From: Actinomycetes bacterium
GTDB lineage: Bacteria > Actinomycetota > Actinomycetes > Actinomycetales > Dermabacteraceae
Reading direction: 5' to 3'
NCBI GenBank assembly: GCA_023389045.1
Contig: JAEWEZ010000073.1
Location: 1-17,435, forward strand
Length of the DNA stretch: 17,435 bases
Part shown: in pieces, positions 7,473 to 15,240 of the stretch
How the letters are laid out: each line of letters begins with the position of its first letter
How positions within the stretch are numbered: position 1 is the first letter of the stretch
Made by a program: the position numbers and the translations under genes
The notes under the pieces: model-generated
What the model was told of the DNA's origin: nothing
The model's input: only the letters and a program-made list of their open reading frames with translations
Databases searched by the model: none

Positions 7473-9575
7473 TCAGGACGTGGATCGACGCGAGCGGCGC
7501 TCCTTCTCCCGCAGCGCCTTCTCGCTGATCGGCGCGTCATTGCTGGCGCGCTGCGCACGGAAGTAGGCGGCTGCTTCGTCCTGGCGTTCCTTCTCAGCCC
7601 CCAGGGCGATCGGTGCACGCACATGCCCGGGGCGGATGTCGAAGGCAGCGACGAGGTCGAGCACATGCGGGCGCAGGCGCCACAGGAGGCGACGGATGTC
7701 GGTGCCGATCTGGCGGCCGCGCTGCGAGGAGACCATGCCCTCCAGGAGGAACCAGGCGAGGTCGTCGTTCACGATGGCGAGGCCGAAGAGGTCGCGCACA
7801 TCGGTGAGCACGGCCCGCGTGCCCTCATCCTCGATCTTCTCCAGGGCGGCGGTGAAGGCCCGCCAGCGCACCAGGTCGGCGTGGGCGCGGGCAGCATCCA
7901 GCATCGTCACCTGGTGCTTATTGACATGGGCGGCCGCATCGGCGGGAGACATACGGGCCGCGCCACGCAGGGCGAGCGCTAGTTCCTCCACACGCACGCG
8001 GGCGCGGTCGGCCAGCAGCTGCTCCTGGAAGTCGGCGTCGCGCATCGAGTCGAAGGCCCGTCGGCGATCACCACGGTCGGAGAGGTCCTGCGCGAGGCGG
8101 GTCCACGGGGTGTGGCGCTTGGCGAGGGTCTCGGCGCGCTGCGCGATGAAGCGGCCGATGCCGGCGCGGTCAATCGAGCTAAGCTCGGAGGTGTAATCCG
8201 AGAGCAGACGCTTGGCAACCAGCTGCAGCAGCACCGTGTTGTCGCCCTCGAAGGTGCAGTACACGTCGAGGTCCTGGTGCAGGCCCACGAGCTGATTCTC
8301 GGCGAGGAAGCCCTGGCCGCCGCAGGCTTCACGGCACTCCTGGATCGTGTCCATCGCCAGTCGAGTCGAGACCGGCTTGAGGGCTGCCGCGAGAGTTTCG
8401 AGGTCCTCACGGGCCTCGGGGGTGTCACCGTGGCCGGAGAACACGTCATCGAAGGCGATCAGCAGCTGCTCATGGGCGAAGGCGCCGGCGTAGGTGGCGG
8501 CGAGCTTCGGGATCAGTCGATACAGGTGACTCTGGTAGTCCAGCAGCAGCGTCTCCTGGGTGGGATCGGCGGCCGAGAACTGGCGGCGCTGGCTCGCGTA
8601 GGTCAGGGCGATGTGCAGGGCAAGCTGGCAGGCGCGGTTGGCGGAACCGTCGAGAGAAACGCGGCCCTGCACGAGGGTGCCGAGCATGGTGAAGAAGCGA
8701 CGCCCGGGCGATTCGATCGGGGAGGTGTAGGTGCCGTCGGGGGCCACATCGCCGTAGCGGTTCAGCAGGTTCGTGCGGGGAACACGCACGTGATCGAAGG
8801 CGAGGCGACCGTTGTCGATGCCGTTCAGGCCGCCCTTGGGGCCGTCGTCTTCGGAGCGGATGCCGGGCAGCATCTGCCCGTTCTCATCGCGCACCGGCAC
8901 GTAGAAGCAGTGCACGCCGTGGTCAACGCCGCGGGTAATCAGACGGGCAAAAACGGTGGCGGCACGCGCGTGCAGGGCGGCATTGCCGAGGTAGTCCTTG
9001 GTGGCAGCGCGGAAGGGGGTGTTGATCACCCACTCTTCCGTTTCGGGATCGTAGGTGGCGGTGGTGCCGAGCGACTGCACATCGGAGCCGTGCCCGATTT
9101 CGGTCATGGCGAAGGCGCCGGGGATCTTCAGGGCCATCGCATCGGGGATCCAGGCGCGATGGTGCTCTTCGGTGCCGAGCTGCAGGATCGCGGAGGTAAA
9201 CAGGCCCCACTGCACACCGGCTTTGATCTGCAGGGAGGGGTCGGCCACGACGAGCTCTTCAAAGGCAGCGAGGTTCGCGCCATTGTCATTGGGGCCGCCG
9301 AGGCTTTCGGGCAGCATCGGCCAGGAGACTTTTTCCTCGGCCAGGATGTGCATCTGTTCGAGCACGCGGGCGCGATGGTCGGCAACCGTCATGTCCAGGG
9401 GGCGGTGCAGTTCGGGGCGCGCGGCGCGTTCGCGGGCGATATCGCGGGTCTCGGCCCAGCGGCCTTTCAGCGCGGCGCTGACCAGCGGGATGTCGATGCG
9501 GGGTGCGCCCGGCGGCGGCACCGGGATCGGGCCGGTCGGGGTGGTGGAGATACGGGAGGTGTCGTTCGTGGTCAC
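7473..9575 (-). CDS. Acyl-CoA oxidase/dehydrogenase (ACOX-type)
   Basis: This FAD enzyme oxidises acyl-CoA to trans-2-enoyl-CoA, the first step of beta-oxidation. The 700 residues match acyl-CoA oxidase proportions rather than the ~390 of short acyl-CoA dehydrogenases. Visible are GAFAMTEIGHGSD (153-165, FAD/substrate segment as in ACOX), the helical middle domain, ACGGQGF (417-423) and TFEGDNTVLLQ (441-451), in which Glu443 aligns with the ACOX catalytic Glu. The C-terminus is strongly basic (REKERRSRRSTS). The start is GTG and overlaps the TetR stop by four bases (GTGA), with AGGGA 8 nt upstream, so the two are translationally coupled. Oxidase and dehydrogenase activity cannot be told apart from sequence alone; bacterial relatives are often annotated simply as acyl-CoA dehydrogenase. 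Confidence 0.9.
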   Translation of the reverse strand: MTTNDTSRISTTPTGPIPVPPPGAPRIDIPLVSAALKGRWAETRDIARERAARPELHRPLDMTVADHRARVLEQMHILAEEKVSWPMLPESLGGPNDNGANLAAFEELVVADPSLQIKAGVQWGLFTSAILQLGTEEHHRAWIPDAMALKIPGAFAMTEIGHGSDVQSLGTTATYDPETEEWVINTPFRAATKDYLGNAALHARAATVFARLITRGVDHGVHCFYVPVRDENGQMLPGIRSEDDGPKGGLNGIDNGRLAFDHVRVPRTNLLNRYGDVAPDGTYTSPIESPGRRFFTMLGTLVQGRVSLDGSANRACQLALHIALTYASQRRQFSAADPTQETLLLDYQSHLYRLIPKLAATYAGAFAHEQLLIAFDDVFSGHGDTPEAREDLETLAAALKPVSTRLAMDTIQECREACGGQGFLAENQLVGLHQDLDVYCTFEGDNTVLLQLVAKRLLSDYTSELSSIDRAGIGRFIAQRAETLAKRHTPWTRLAQDLSDRGDRRRAFDSMRDADFQEQLLADRARVRVEELALALRGAARMSPADAAAHVNKHQVTMLDAARAHADLVRWRAFTAALEKIEDEGTRAVLTDVRDLFGLAIVNDDLAWFLLEGMVSSQRGRQIGTDIRRLLWRLRPHVLDLVAAFDIRPGHVRAPIALGAEKERQDEAAAYFRAQRASNDAPISEKALREKERRSRRSTS

Positions 9576-10186
9576 GGGTTCAGTCCCTTCATGAGCCAGG
9601 TGACAAGGTTGTCGACGAGCTGATCGGCGGGGATTGGTTGGGTGTGAGGGGATTCGTGCTGACGCATCCAGGTTTCGACGGAGCGTTCGACGAAGCCGAC
9701 GGCGCCCTGCGCCCAGATGCTGGGCTGGGGGACGGTGTCGGGCAGGAAGGAGGCGACGAGGCGGGCGACGGAGTCGAGGAAGTGGTCCAGGCCGTCGGAG
9801 GGGAGCGTGACGAAGCGGTAGACGCCGGGGGAGCGCTGCACCGTCGCGACGTAGGCGCTGATCATGGCGCGGACGCGTTCGGCGGGGTCGGCGCTGCGGC
9901 CGAGACTCTTTTCCAGCTCTGCCACTTCGGCGCGCAGACGCTGATGCATTGCTTCGAGGATGCTGGTCCCGAGCAGTTTTTGCAGATGGGCCTTGTCGTC
10001 GAAGTAGCGGTAGACGATCGACTTGGAGGTGCCGGAGGCGGCGGCGATGTCTTCCATGGTCACGTCGGGCCCCTGAGCGTGGATCAGGTGGCGTGCGACA
10101 TCGAGAAGCTCAGATCGGCGCTGCTGGCGGTGTTGGGCCCAGCGCGTGGAGCGGCCATCGGGTGGGGGTTGCGTCGTCGCATTCAC
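9572..10186 (-). CDS. TetR-family transcriptional regulator, probable repressor of the acyl-CoA genes
   Basis: The N-terminal TetR DNA-binding domain is clear: LLDVARHLIHAQGPDVTMEDIA, then the recognition helix ASGTSKSIVYRYFDDKAHL. A helical ligand domain follows, with no recognisable ligand signature. The first gene of a two-gene operon with the acyl-CoA oxidase (4-base overlap), it is divergent from the thiolase-fabG-maoC operon, the usual layout for a regulator of all of them. I prefer the GTG at 10186 (204 residues): a TANNNT box (TACTCT) ends 7 nt before it, as for a leaderless transcript, and a perfect palindrome overlaps that box. The alternative is ATG 10219 (215 residues), which would place the palindrome inside the coding region. 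An acyl-CoA ligand is inferred from the neighbours only. Confidence 0.87.
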   Translation of the reverse strand: MNATTQPPPDGRSTRWAQHRQQRRSELLDVARHLIHAQGPDVTMEDIAAASGTSKSIVYRYFDDKAHLQKLLGTSILEAMHQRLRAEVAELEKSLGRSADPAERVRAMISAYVATVQRSPGVYRFVTLPSDGLDHFLDSVARLVASFLPDTVPQPSIWAQGAVGFVERSVETWMRQHESPHTQPIPADQLVDNLVTWLMKGLNP

Positions 10187-10193
10187 AGAACTT

Positions 10194-10199
10194 AGAGTA
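10194..10199 (-). promoter_or_regulatory. Candidate -10 box for a leaderless TetR/acyl-CoA oxidase transcript
   Basis: TACTCT on the - strand lies 7 nt before GTG 10186. A weak TTACAT sits about 18 nt further upstream as a possible -35. This spacing is typical of leaderless actinobacterial promoters. It is overlapped by the palindrome at 10196-10208. Confidence 0.45.
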
Positions 10200-10208
10200 C
10201 CAAGTACT
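10196..10208. promoter_or_regulatory. Candidate TetR operator, palindrome AGTAC-CAA-GTACT
   Basis: This is a perfect 5-bp inverted repeat with a 3-nt spacer in the divergent region between the TetR gene and the thiolase operon. It overlaps a TANNNT box on each strand (TACTCT on -, TAGAGT at 10193-10198 on +), so one bound dimer could shut both promoters. Binding by this TetR is inferred. Confidence 0.5.
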
Positions 10209-10322
10209 TCGGGTCTCATGTAAACCCCTGTGGGGCTCTGACAGGCAAAGGGCGCGATCACAGCACCCTGCGATCGCCCGACCGCATGACCACGACCACA
10301 CGACCACACGAAGAGGTGCACC

Positions 10323-11639
10323 GTGACCGACCTACTCCGCGACGCCTACGTCCTGGGTGGAAACCGTATTCCCTTCGCCCGCTCCGGCGGCCCCTACGCC
10401 GGGATCTCCAACCAGGACCTGCTGACCGCCGCGCTCGACGGCCTCGTCGCCCGCTTCCAGCTGCAGGGAGAGAAGCTCGGTGAGATCGCCGGCGGCGCCG
10501 TGCTGAAGCTCGCCAGCGACCTCAACCTCACCCGCGAATGCGCCCTCGGTACCCCGCTCGACCCGCGCACCCCCGCCGTGGACATGTCCAAGGCCTGCGC
10601 AACCGGCCTCGAAACCGTCGGGCATGTGGCAAACCGAATCCGCCTCTCCCAGATCGACTCCGCAATCGCCTGCGGCGTCGATTCCGCCTCCGACGCCCCC
10701 ATCGAAGTGACCCCGCGCCTGCGCCGGATCCTGCACCGCGCCTTCGCCGCGAAGACCGCCATGCAGCGCATCCAGGCTCTCTCCGCGATCCGCCCCGCCG
10801 ACCTTGCCCCGCAGGCCCCCGCCAATGCGGAAGCCCGCACCGGCCTCTCCATGGGCGAGCACATGGCCCAGACCGCCGCCGAATGGGGCATCACGCGTGA
10901 GGCCCAGGACGAACTTGCCCTCGCCTCCCACCGCAACCTCGCCGCCGCCTACGAGTCCGGCCTCTTCGACGACCTCGTGACCGGATACCGCGGACTTGCC
11001 CGCGACCAGAACCTCCGCCCCGACTCCAGCATGGAAAAGCTGGCCGGCCTCAAGCCCGTCTTCGGTGTGAAGTCCCCGCAGGTTGCCGAGCCGACCATGA
11101 CCGCCGGTAACTCCACTCCGCTCAGCGATGGCGCCTCCGCCGTGCTGCTTGGAAGCCGCGAATGGGCCGAGGTCAAGGGCCTGACCCCGCTCGCCCGCGT
11201 GGTGGACTACCGCAGCGCCGCCGTGGACTTCGTGCACGGCAAGGAAGGCCTGCTCATGGCCCCCGCCTACGCCGTGCCCGAGATGCTCGATGCGAACGGC
11301 CTGGCCCTGCAGGACCTCGATTACTACGAGATCCACGAGGCCTTCGCCGCCACCGTGCTGGCCACCCTGGCCGCCTGGGAATCCGAAGAGTTCTGCCGCG
11401 AGAAGCTCGGCCGCGACAAGGCCCTCGGCGCCATCGACCGCAGCCGCCTGAACGTGCACGGCTCCTCCCTCGCCGCCGGACACCCCTTCGCCGCCACCGG
11501 CGGCCGCATCGTCGCCACCCTCGCGACCGTCCTGCACCAGCGCGCCCAGAAGGAAGGCCGCACCGTGCGCGGCCTCATCTCCATCTGCGCCGCCGGTGGT
11601 CAGGGCACTGTCGCCCTCCTTGAATCCGACGGGAAGTGA
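10323..11639 (+). CDS. fadA2: Acetyl-CoA acyltransferase (thiolase), FadA2/FadI-like
   Basis: This enzyme performs thiolytic cleavage of 3-ketoacyl-CoA to acetyl-CoA and a shortened acyl-CoA (or the reverse condensation). The 438-residue protein has every thiolase catalytic element: nucleophile Cys92 in SKACATG, His338 in IHEAFAA, His387 in AAGHPFAATGGR and Cys422 in ICAAGGQG. Length and the NVHGSSLAAGHP motif place it with FadI/FadA2 rather than the ~390-residue FadA. The GTG start has AAGAGG 6 nt upstream. It is the first gene of a tight operon (5-nt and 7-nt gaps) with fabG4- and htdX-like genes. The same gene neighbourhood occurs in Mycobacterium tuberculosis around Rv0241c-Rv0244c, hence the symbol. 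Substrate chain length is not visible. Confidence 0.92.
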   Translation: MTDLLRDAYVLGGNRIPFARSGGPYAGISNQDLLTAALDGLVARFQLQGEKLGEIAGGAVLKLASDLNLTRECALGTPLDPRTPAVDMSKACATGLETVGHVANRIRLSQIDSAIACGVDSASDAPIEVTPRLRRILHRAFAAKTAMQRIQALSAIRPADLAPQAPANAEARTGLSMGEHMAQTAAEWGITREAQDELALASHRNLAAAYESGLFDDLVTGYRGLARDQNLRPDSSMEKLAGLKPVFGVKSPQVAEPTMTAGNSTPLSDGASAVLLGSREWAEVKGLTPLARVVDYRSAAVDFVHGKEGLLMAPAYAVPEMLDANGLALQDLDYYEIHEAFAATVLATLAAWESEEFCREKLGRDKALGAIDRSRLNVHGSSLAAGHPFAATGGRIVATLATVLHQRAQKEGRTVRGLISICAAGGQGTVALLESDGK

Positions 11640-11644
11640 GCCCC

Positions 11645-12985
11645 ATGACCGACGCCTACACCCGCTTCGTTCGCTCCACCCCCGGCAAAGCCATCGCCAA
11701 GCAGCTCGGCCTGCCGAACCCGCCGCGTCTGCCGCGGGCCGCTGACCGGCCCGAGGCCGTGCTCAGCCCGGCCGTGGTGCTGGGCCGCTCCGCCGGTGCC
11801 GACCAGATCGCCCAGGAGCTGCTGTCCTGGGGTGCCGACGTGCGCCGCCGCTTCGAAGAGCTTCGCCAGGTGGGAACCGTGGTGGCTGTTCTCGATGAGA
11901 TCGCCAGCCCCGCCGAGATCGGCGAGATTCTGCTGCCGCTGGCTGGGGCTATGCGCTCGCTGGCCCCCGGCTCCCGGATCGTCACCATCTCCCGCCCCGC
12001 CACCGGCGAGGACCCGGCCCGCGACGCCGCCCGCGGCGGCATCGAAGGTTTCGTGCGCTCTCTTGGGCGTGAGGTGCGTCGCGGTGGCACCGCCAATGGC
12101 ATTCTCGTGGCCGACGGGGTCGCGCTCGACGCGCCCTCCGTGCTCGGGGCCCTGCGGTTCTTCTGCTCGGCGCGCTCCGCTTTCGTGGACGGCCAGTTCC
12201 TGACCGTCACCTCCAGCGCGGGCAGCACCGTGGCCGACCCGGCCAAGCAGCTGGAAGGCCGCACCGCCCTGATCACCGGGGCTGCACGCGGAATCGGTGC
12301 GGCGATTGCCCGCACCTTCGCGCAGGCCGGTGCCCGCACCGTTCTGCTGGATGTGCCTGCCGCCGGCACCGACCTGGCCCGTCTGGCCAATGAACTGCAT
12401 GGCCTGTCCCTGCAGATGGACGTGACCAGCGCCCGCGCCGGCGAACGCCTGGTCGAGTTCCTGCGCAGCCACCAGATCGTGCTCGACGCTCTCGTGCTGA
12501 ACGCCGGGATCACCAAGGACCGCATGTTCGCCAATATGAGCGCGGACCGCTGGGACCCCGTCATCGCCGTGAACATCACCAGCCAGATCACCCTCACCCA
12601 GGCCTTGATCGACGCCGGTGACGTGCTCGGTAAAGACCTGCGCGTCGTTTCCCTCGCCTCCACCAGCGGTGTGGCTGGCAACCGCGGCCAGACGAACTAC
12701 GCCGTCTCCAAGGCCGGCGTGATCGCCTTCGTGGATGCGCTCGCCGCCCGCCTCGAACCGCTCGGTGGCACCGCCAATGCTGTGGCTCCCGGCTTCATCG
12801 AAACCGAGATGACTAAGAAGATGCCGCCGGTGGCCCGCGAGGTGGCACGCCGCGCGAACTCGCTCAAGCAGGGTGGTCTGCCACTGGATGTGGCCGAGAC
12901 GATCGCCTTCCTCGCCTCCCCGGCTGCCGGTGGCATCCGCGGGGAAACCCTGCGCGTGTGCGGGCAGAACCTGGTGGGGAAGTGA
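11645..12985 (+). CDS. fabG4: Two-domain 3-oxoacyl-ACP/CoA reductase, FabG4-like
   Basis: This is an NAD(P)H-dependent short-chain dehydrogenase acting on 3-keto/3-hydroxyacyl thioesters. At 446 residues it is about 200 longer than ordinary FabG (~245). The N-terminal half (1-200) is a degenerate Rossmann/flavodoxin-like domain without catalytic motifs. The C-terminal half is a full SDR: TGAARGIG cofactor loop (211-218), LNAGI (285-289), Asn310, Ser339, Tyr352 and Lys356 (YAVSK), and PGFIETEMT. This architecture is that of high-molecular-weight FabG4 (Rv0242c), an NADH-preferring enzyme. Start: ATG 11645, with GGGAAG 8 nt upstream and 5 nt after the thiolase stop. A GTG at 11636 in the same frame overlaps the thiolase stop and is less likely. 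Confidence 0.92.
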   Translation: MTDAYTRFVRSTPGKAIAKQLGLPNPPRLPRAADRPEAVLSPAVVLGRSAGADQIAQELLSWGADVRRRFEELRQVGTVVAVLDEIASPAEIGEILLPLAGAMRSLAPGSRIVTISRPATGEDPARDAARGGIEGFVRSLGREVRRGGTANGILVADGVALDAPSVLGALRFFCSARSAFVDGQFLTVTSSAGSTVADPAKQLEGRTALITGAARGIGAAIARTFAQAGARTVLLDVPAAGTDLARLANELHGLSLQMDVTSARAGERLVEFLRSHQIVLDALVLNAGITKDRMFANMSADRWDPVIAVNITSQITLTQALIDAGDVLGKDLRVVSLASTSGVAGNRGQTNYAVSKAGVIAFVDALAARLEPLGGTANAVAPGFIETEMTKKMPPVAREVARRANSLKQGGLPLDVAETIAFLASPAAGGIRGETLRVCGQNLVGK

Positions 12986-12992
12986 GCTGCGC

Positions 12993-13910
12993 ATGACTCC
13001 TGAGAACGTTCGAGACCTCAGCGACGTCCCGTCGTTCCCCGCGATCTACGCGGCCGCGCTCTCCCCGCGCAGCCGCTCCCGCAGCAAGGACAGCGGCACC
13101 CCCACGCTGCCCACGGCGGCGGTGCGGGTGCGCAAGGTGCGGATCGACGCGGAGCGTGCCGCAGCCTTCGATCACCTGATGGGCGGCCCTGCCACGGAAC
13201 TCGTCCACCCCGGTGTGCTGCATGTGCTCGCCTTCCCGATCTCCCTGGCGCGGATGGTGGGGCCCGACTTCCCCTTCCGTCTGCTCGGCCTGGTGCATCT
13301 GCGCAACCAGATCCTGCAGCACCGTCCCGTGAAGGTGGGGGAACTGGTGGATGTGGAATGCCGAGTGCGGAACCTGCAGCCGCATCACAAGGGCCACACC
13401 TTCGAGGCGGTCGCCACGATCCTCGGCCAGGACGGGCAGATCATCGCCACCGATGTGTCCACCTACCTTGCCAAGGGCAAGGCGAGCGGGGCGGGCGAGA
13501 GCCCGTCGTCGGAGTCGGGGGCGAAAGCCTCGCGCCGTCGGGACTTCACCCCGCCGCGCCCCACCGGCCGCTGGAAGCTCCCCGCCGATACGGGCCGCCG
13601 CTACGCGGAGGTATCGGGGGATGTGAACCCGATCCACATGTCGGCTGTGACCGCGAAGGCGTTCGGTTTCCCGGCTGCGATCGCGCATGGCATGTACACC
13701 GCCTCGCGTGCCTTCACCGAGGCGCGCGTGGACCTCTCGCGGCCGCTGCGCTGGGATGTTGCCTTCGACGCCCCGGTGACGCTGCCCGGCACCGTGCTTG
13801 TGTCCTACGACAGTGACACCGATGGGGTGCGCTGCGTGGGATGGAAACCCGGACGGGATGAGAAACCCGCCCGACGCTGCTTCGAGGTACAGATCCAGAT
13901 GCTGGATTAA
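12993..13910 (+). CDS. htdX: MaoC-like (R)-3-hydroxyacyl thioester dehydratase, HtdX-like
   Basis: This enzyme catalyses reversible hydration of trans-2-enoyl thioesters (or dehydration of 3-hydroxyacyl thioesters). The 305-residue double-hotdog protein has a non-catalytic N-terminal half and a C-terminal half with the hydratase-2 signature YAEVSGDVNPIHMS (204-217), in which Asp210 and His215 are the expected catalytic pair, followed by GFPAAIAHGMYT. Between the halves lies a Ser/Gly/Glu-rich linker (about 163-182). Known relatives include HtdX (Rv0241c, ~280 residues). The ATG at 12993 is 7 nt after the reductase stop. The frame stays open further upstream inside fabG4, but that part is not hotdog-like. 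Last gene of the operon; it converges with the nucleoside hydrolase, and I see no clear hairpin in the 26-nt gap. Confidence 0.9.
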   Translation: MTPENVRDLSDVPSFPAIYAAALSPRSRSRSKDSGTPTLPTAAVRVRKVRIDAERAAAFDHLMGGPATELVHPGVLHVLAFPISLARMVGPDFPFRLLGLVHLRNQILQHRPVKVGELVDVECRVRNLQPHHKGHTFEAVATILGQDGQIIATDVSTYLAKGKASGAGESPSSESGAKASRRRDFTPPRPTGRWKLPADTGRRYAEVSGDVNPIHMSAVTAKAFGFPAAIAHGMYTASRAFTEARVDLSRPLRWDVAFDAPVTLPGTVLVSYDSDTDGVRCVGWKPGRDEKPARRCFEVQIQMLD

Positions 13911-13936
13911 GCCCCGCCGAAACCGGGTGCCCCCGT

Positions 13937-15004
13937 CTAGCTCGCGCTGGTCTTGCCGTTCGCTGCCCCGCGGACCGCAAGGCCAGCGCGAAGCGTTTCC
14001 AGGAGGTGCTCGATGAAGGCGGGAGCCTGCACCTCACGGAGCAGATCGACATTCGGCTCGCGGCCCCAGCGTCCGAGCACATCGCCCACGGTCTGCCCGC
14101 GCGTCAAAGTGCCCGCGAGTTCCACATCCACCGCCATCGGGAGCGTGGAGGCGAAGCAGCCCGTCACCGCATGGGCAACAACGAGCGGATCGTGCACATG
14201 CGCGCACCAGCCAAAACCGTCGGCCTGATGGAACTCAAAGTAAAAGCGCAGGGCTTCGCGGAGCACCTCGACCACTGGATGCTCGCCGAGAGCGGCCACG
14301 GCATCCAGGTCTTGCTGCGTGAAACGCACCGCCTCGGTGGCCTCCAGAGCGCCCATCACGGGGCGCTGCGGGGCATCCGAAAAGGCCGCGAGCACCTGCT
14401 GCGCCGCCTCCGGATCAACCGCCACATTCCATTCACTCGTCGGGCCGGTATTGCCGCGATGGTTTATCGCCCCGCCCATGATGTGCAGGCGACGGAGCAG
14501 ACGCGGAAGCTCCGGTTCCAGCTCCAGGGCCAGGGCGAGATTGGTCGACGGACCAATGACGATGCCGGTCAGCTGCCCCGGGTAGGCGCGGGCTGCGTCC
14601 ACCCAGAGTTGCGCGCCCGAGCGCGGATCTGCCTGCCGCTGTGGTGCGGGGAGGCGGGCGTGGCCAAGGCCCGTCGGCCCGTGGGTTTCTTCAGCCGTCA
14701 TGAGAGGTTCGACGAGGGGTGCCTCGGCGCCGCGGGCGATGGGCGCCTGGATGCCGAGCAGGTCTGCCAGGGCGAGGGCGTTGGTGAGCACCGCGTCCTG
14801 GTTCACATTGCCGGCGCTGGTCACGATGCCGACGAGGTGCACATCCTCCCGGCAAGCCAGGTAGGTGAGGGCGATGGCATCGTCGATCCCGGGATCGCAG
14901 TCCAGGAGAATGGGCAGGGGCGAGGTGGCAGAAGCGGCTGGGGATGCCGTCGGGGAGGGCCCCAAGGGGGACGAGGGCGACGGCGCAGGGGAAAGCTCGG
15001 GCAT
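13937..15004 (-). CDS. Inosine/uridine-preferring nucleoside hydrolase family protein
   Basis: This enzyme hydrolyses the N-glycosidic bond of ribonucleosides, giving base plus ribose (salvage). The family metal site is visible as LLDCDPGIDDA with Asp35, Asp37, Asp41 and Asp42. The downstream motifs are SEWNVAVDPEAA (190-201) and the catalytic His271-Asp272 in HVHDPLVVAH. At 355 residues it exceeds the usual ~310-330 because of a Ser/Pro/Ala-rich N-terminal extension of about 30 residues before the first strand. The start chosen is ATG 15002-15004. No Shine-Dalgarno is suitably placed, but a TANNNT box (TACCCT) ends 6 nt before it, suggesting a leaderless message. The frame is open further upstream with poor coding character. 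Purine or pyrimidine preference cannot be read. No lipobox or signal sequence was seen, so it is cytoplasmic. Confidence 0.88.
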   Translation of the reverse strand: MPELSPAPSPSSPLGPSPTASPAASATSPLPILLDCDPGIDDAIALTYLACREDVHLVGIVTSAGNVNQDAVLTNALALADLLGIQAPIARGAEAPLVEPLMTAEETHGPTGLGHARLPAPQRQADPRSGAQLWVDAARAYPGQLTGIVIGPSTNLALALELEPELPRLLRRLHIMGGAINHRGNTGPTSEWNVAVDPEAAQQVLAAFSDAPQRPVMGALEATEAVRFTQQDLDAVAALGEHPVVEVLREALRFYFEFHQADGFGWCAHVHDPLVVAHAVTGCFASTLPMAVDVELAGTLTRGQTVGDVLGRWGREPNVDLLREVQAPAFIEHLLETLRAGLAVRGAANGKTSAS

Positions 15005-15010
15005 GCGCCC

Positions 15011-15016
15011 AGGGTA
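15011..15016 (-). promoter_or_regulatory. Candidate -10 box for a leaderless nucleoside hydrolase mRNA
   Basis: TACCCT on the - strand ends 6 nt before ATG 15004. No good -35 is visible. It supports that ATG because the nearest GGAGG lies about 25 nt upstream of the start, too far to serve it. Confidence 0.4.
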
Positions 15017-15088
15017 CGCGGGGGAAGGTACCTCCGAGCGGGGGAGAGTCGCCCCACACCAGGCGCCTCGCGGAGCAGAGAGGCGGGC

Positions 15089-15103
15089 AGAGATCTCTAG
15101 GAT
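15089..15103. promoter_or_regulatory. Palindrome and possible -10 in the divergent nucleoside hydrolase/methyltransferase spacer
   Basis: The 236-nt spacer 15005-15240 contains a 10-bp palindrome, AGAGATCTCT (15089-15098), directly abutting TAGGAT (15098-15103), a TANNNT match on the + strand that would leave a leader of about 130 nt for the methyltransferase. No -35 is convincing, and a palindrome of this length can arise by chance. Confidence 0.25.
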
Positions 15104-15240
15104 CAATGGGCACGCATGTCGTGACGATGCGCCGATGAGAGCGCCGGGCATGCGAGAGAACGCCTCACTGGTTGGAGCCAGAACAGCACCCGCTGCTCCG
15201 AGACAGCCGGCTGAGCAGAGAGCACCCGCAGGAGACCACG

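Noticed and set aside
8112..9623. + strand open frame of 503 codons opposite the acyl-CoA oxidase
   Set aside because: It is an antisense shadow with low-complexity Gly/Val/Ala composition and no family motif.
10226..10236. Small hairpin CCCC-TGT-GGGG in the divergent promoter region
   Set aside because: A 4-bp stem is likely to occur by chance in DNA of this composition; no attenuator or riboswitch features surround it.
10288..10309. Short tandem repeat of CGACCACA before the thiolase ribosome site
   Set aside because: It has only two full copies and a partial one. It is too short to call a repeat element or an operator without other evidence.
10187..10321. N-terminal extension of the TetR gene up to an ATG at 10321
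   Set aside because: The extra residues look like translated intergenic DNA and would overlap the thiolase promoter region and ribosome site.
12873..12992. Upstream extension of the MaoC-like gene inside fabG4
   Set aside because: The extra 40 residues are rich in Pro, Arg, Trp and Cys and do not fit a hotdog fold. ATG 12993 follows the fabG4 stop closely.
11600..12994. Long - strand open frame opposite the fabG4-like gene
   Set aside because: It is an antisense shadow with Gly/His/Ala bias and no recognisable motif, covering a gene with complete catalytic residues.
15005..15151. Upstream extension of the nucleoside hydrolase frame
   Set aside because: The added residues lack conserved character, and the TANNNT box and divergent spacer argue for the ATG at 15004.
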